A stretch of 64,000 bases of DNA from Mucilaginibacter sp. (GTDB lineage: Bacteria; Bacteroidota; Bacteroidia; Sphingobacteriales; Sphingobacteriaceae). Below are positions 62,454-64,000 of this stretch, one piece after another. The notes below the pieces were generated by a model. That model had not been told where the DNA came from. It saw only the letters and a list, made by a program, of their open reading frames with translations, and made no database searches. A program made the translations under genes and the position numbers. Every line of letters starts with the position of its first letter. Position 1 is the stretch's first letter. The DNA is taken from positions 61,931-125,930 of the forward strand of contig NZ_JAQBOD010000042.1 in assembly GCF_028288205.1 (NCBI RefSeq), in the 5' to 3' direction.

Positions 62454-63215
62454 ATGAGCGTCACCTACTTCAGACCCCGCGACCGCTTTGACTTTTCAAA
62501 GGATACTCTGGATATCGGCAATCCGGTGCAATGGGACAGGTCACAGTTTTTAAAGCATTTTTTCAAACGGGTGTTTGCAATACCTGGAGATCGTATTGAA
62601 GTATTTTACCAGCGTCATTTGGCTTACTATTTGGCAAATCATGCTGATGGTTCTGAGGAGATATTCTTTAAATATTTCTGGTCACTCATCGAAAGGCAGC
62701 TAAATGTGTTATTAAACAAGGATATCTATGATAAGAACCATTTACGCAACGAGCGTGAAATGGCACGACTGCAAAAATTTACAGAACTGCTAATCTCGTT
62801 TGACCGCTGGAATTTCCATAAATCAAATGACGCTGTGATTGCACAGCAGGATTCGGAAATATATGTACTTAAGCAAGAGATAATCCAGTTAAAAGCCGAC
62901 CTCAAGAAAGCGACTGCGCTGGAAACCGAAGGTTATATCAATATTGCAGACGGTTACCGCAATACCGTTTTACACCTTTATTTGCAAATGCAGGAAATTA
63001 AGACGCCAGAAGGGAAAGAACTGATGTTTTCACAAACACAAAGTGTTTGGACGAAGATGATCTGTAAATATTTCCGCGAAGGAGATAGGGAGATCAACCA
63101 CGAAACCATACGTCGTTATTTCCCCAGCGATAAGCGGGAACGGGGTGATAAACATGCCGATATTCCTGCAAAATCAAAGCTGTTTACGATCAATCCTGCA
63201 AAAAGGAGAAGCTGA
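62454..63215 (+). CDS. Conserved element-backbone protein, hypothetical
   Basis: 253 aa. Helical, with a coiled coil (about 140-165: LKQEIIQLKADLKKATALE) and a C-terminal segment INHETIRRYFPSDKRERGDKHA resembling a recognition helix. I considered RteC-type regulators, which occur at this place in Bacteroides conjugative transposons, but do not see their hallmarks. Basic C-terminus (NPAKRRS). Probably a regulator of the element; function not established. Confidence 0.5.
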   Translation: MSVTYFRPRDRFDFSKDTLDIGNPVQWDRSQFLKHFFKRVFAIPGDRIEVFYQRHLAYYLANHADGSEEIFFKYFWSLIERQLNVLLNKDIYDKNHLRNEREMARLQKFTELLISFDRWNFHKSNDAVIAQQDSEIYVLKQEIIQLKADLKKATALETEGYINIADGYRNTVLHLYLQMQEIKTPEGKELMFSQTQSVWTKMICKYFREGDREINHETIRRYFPSDKRERGDKHADIPAKSKLFTINPAKRRS

Positions 63216-63322
63216 TTTCTTCTTTTGCCAGTCACGTAGCAGGTTGTTTTACCAGCATAGCATTAAACTGGTAATCAATATTTTATAAACGCTTTTAACT
63301 TTCCTTAAACCAATCCATTTTA

Positions 63323-63342
63323 ACCACGCAGATTTGCGTGGT
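63323..63342 (+). promoter_or_regulatory. Hairpin/operator upstream of the helix-turn-helix genes
   Basis: ACCACGCA-GATT-TGCGTGGT is a perfect 8-bp inverted repeat, 48 bp before ATG 63390. Without a T-run; an operator of the small helix-turn-helix proteins is a reasonable guess. Confidence 0.45.
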
Positions 63343-63389
63343 CAAGAAATCTACAGGGTATAGCACACATTTGTACCAAAACAAATGCT

Positions 63390-63659
63390 ATGCAGATCAT
63401 TAACCACGAAGTCCTCAGCCAATGCATCAGGGATGCAGTCAGGGCAGAACTACAGGAACACTTTAAAACAGGCGGCAGCCAACCGCCGGATTCGGAAAAA
63501 CTTTTATCCAAGCAGGAGCTTGCCGCCGAACTCGGCGTGTCGCTGGTGACGCTTACCGACTGGATGAAAAAAGGCTTACCCTATTTGCGCCTGCATAAAC
63601 GGGTGTATTTCAAAAAGAGTGAGGTACTCAATGCCATGCAACAAACTATCAAAGATTAA
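63390..63659 (+). CDS. Helix-turn-helix (excisionase-like) protein
   Basis: 89 aa. C-terminal MerR/excisionase-type helix-turn-helix: LLSKQELAAELGVSLVTLTDWMKKGLPYLRLHKRVYF region (about 48-85), N-terminal helix QIINHEVLSQCIRDAVRAEL. Such proteins control excision and transfer in Bacteroidota integrative elements. In operon with the next gene. Confidence 0.82.
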   Translation: MQIINHEVLSQCIRDAVRAELQEHFKTGGSQPPDSEKLLSKQELAAELGVSLVTLTDWMKKGLPYLRLHKRVYFKKSEVLNAMQQTIKD

Positions 63660-63673
63660 AAGGAGGATGACAG

Positions 63674-63937
63674 ATGAATGTAGAACTAATCACCCGTGAG
63701 GATCTACGGGAATTTAAAAATGAATTGCTCAATGAGCTTAAACAGATCATGCAGCCGGGACAAGGGCAATCCAAGAAATGGTTGAAAAGCAGCGAGGTCA
63801 GGAAGATGCTGAATATATCACCCGGCACCCTACAGAACCTGCGTATCAACGGTACGCTTCGCTTTACCAGGATAGGCAGTATCATGTATTACAAGTTGGA
63901 AGACATTAACAAAGTTTTGGAGGGTAACGGAAGATGA
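63674..63937 (+). CDS. Helix-turn-helix protein, second copy
   Basis: 87 aa, same architecture as the preceding gene: N-terminal helix (LREFKNELLNELKQIM), then KWLKSSEVRKMLNISPGTLQNLRINGTLRFTRIG region and YYKLEDINKVLE. An AAAGGAGG sequence (63659-63666) lies eight bases before ATG 63674; strong Shine-Dalgarno sites are unusual in Bacteroidota. Stop overlaps the next ATG (ATGA). Confidence 0.82.
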   Translation: MNVELITREDLREFKNELLNELKQIMQPGQGQSKKWLKSSEVRKMLNISPGTLQNLRINGTLRFTRIGSIMYYKLEDINKVLEGNGR

Positions 63938-64000
63938 TTATCTCAAAAAAATTAGCAAGCTATAACGACCTGATCAAACGCATGGGAAGCGATAAACGGG
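63934..64000 (+). CDS. Partial gene cut by the window end
   Basis: Starts with ATG overlapping the previous stop and encodes MIISKKLASYNDLIKRMGSD before the window ends. Translationally coupled to the helix-turn-helix gene. Too short to identify; at this place backbone genes for mobilisation or replication usually follow. Confidence 0.5.
   Translation, partial: MIISKKLASYNDLIKRMGSDKR

Larger units (their letters stand above)
46581..64000. mobile_element. Left part of a putative integrative (conjugative) element with defence cargo
   Basis: Begins at the tRNA fragment and runs off the window. Contents are nucleases, an ATPase/nuclease pair, helicase-nuclease, methyltransferase operon, then small helix-turn-helix proteins of the sort that start Bacteroidota conjugative-element backbones. 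Base composition shifts from AT-rich (46.8-53.6 kb) to GC-richer (54-61 kb), so the cargo itself is a mosaic. No integrase and no complete tRNA are within the window; both are expected beyond the right end. Confidence 0.65.

Noticed and set aside
62454..63215. 253-aa protein considered as RteC
   Set aside because: Position in the element fits, but the characteristic RteC sequence is not visible; left as hypothetical.

Overview
The window looks like chromosomal DNA of a Bacteroidota bacterium, most plausibly Sphingobacteriaceae (Mucilaginibacter-like). The reasons are TAnnTTTG-type promoter elements, A-rich rather than Shine-Dalgarno leaders, LytTR/LytS two-component pairs, outer-membrane beta-barrel proteins with a carboxypeptidase-regulatory-like N-terminus, DUF4142 lipoproteins, ExuT-family transport next to a heme-binding PQQ-type dehydrogenase, and Bacteroidota-style CusA/HYC_CC_PP copper-efflux genes. 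Genus assignment is inference; there is no rRNA gene in the window.

Layout. 0-12 kb is housekeeping and signalling: an AsmA-like/GT51 peptidoglycan glycosyltransferase, a nitroreductase, a stand-alone receiver, a divergent LytTR regulator/LytS kinase pair, a Gly-rich secreted protein with its outer-membrane barrel, a YceH protein and a WalJ-like MBL hydrolase. GTCGC-type direct repeats spaced 21 bp lie upstream of both the kinase and the barrel operon, which suggests that the LytTR regulator controls both. 11.6-28.7 kb is carbon and redox metabolism: D-2-hydroxyacid dehydrogenase plus lactate permease, a divergent GH28-like enzyme, an ExuT/PQQ-dehydrogenase/isomerase operon, ManA, glycerate kinase, and a sulfite-oxidase-like molybdoenzyme with its cytochrome b. 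28.9-36.4 kb holds an ABC exporter, a PQQ-type propeller, a PAS kinase, and an ArsR-led five-gene operon with two visible operators. 36.6-44.4 kb is a copper/silver-type efflux operon (HYC_CC_PP, HMBD protein, CusA, CusC-like protein, two CusB-like adaptors) in which CusA is split into two ORFs that overlap by ATGA.

At 46.58 kb there is a 3'-end fragment of a tRNA gene followed by an intrinsic terminator. This is the usual scar where an integrative element has entered a tRNA gene. Everything to its right, up to the window end, reads as the cargo and start of the backbone of such an element. The cargo is defence-like: an HNH nuclease, a Septu-like PtuA/PtuB pair with an unusual 200-residue N-terminal extension on PtuA, a UvrD-type helicase with a C-terminal Fe-S PD-(D/E)XK nuclease, and a tightly packed minus-strand operon: DNA methyltransferase, dual-GHKL ATPase/histidine kinase, large receiver-like protein, small protein, HNH nuclease. 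A PIN-like protein is transcribed divergently from it. Small helix-turn-helix proteins typical of conjugative-element backbones follow, and the last gene runs off the end.

The most promising undescribed system is the five-gene operon at 53,986-61,227 (possibly with the PIN-like gene). It combines modification (SPPY methyltransferase), sensing or energy transduction (two GHKL modules in one chain plus a receiver-like partner) and a nuclease effector. It fits no defence system I can name with confidence.
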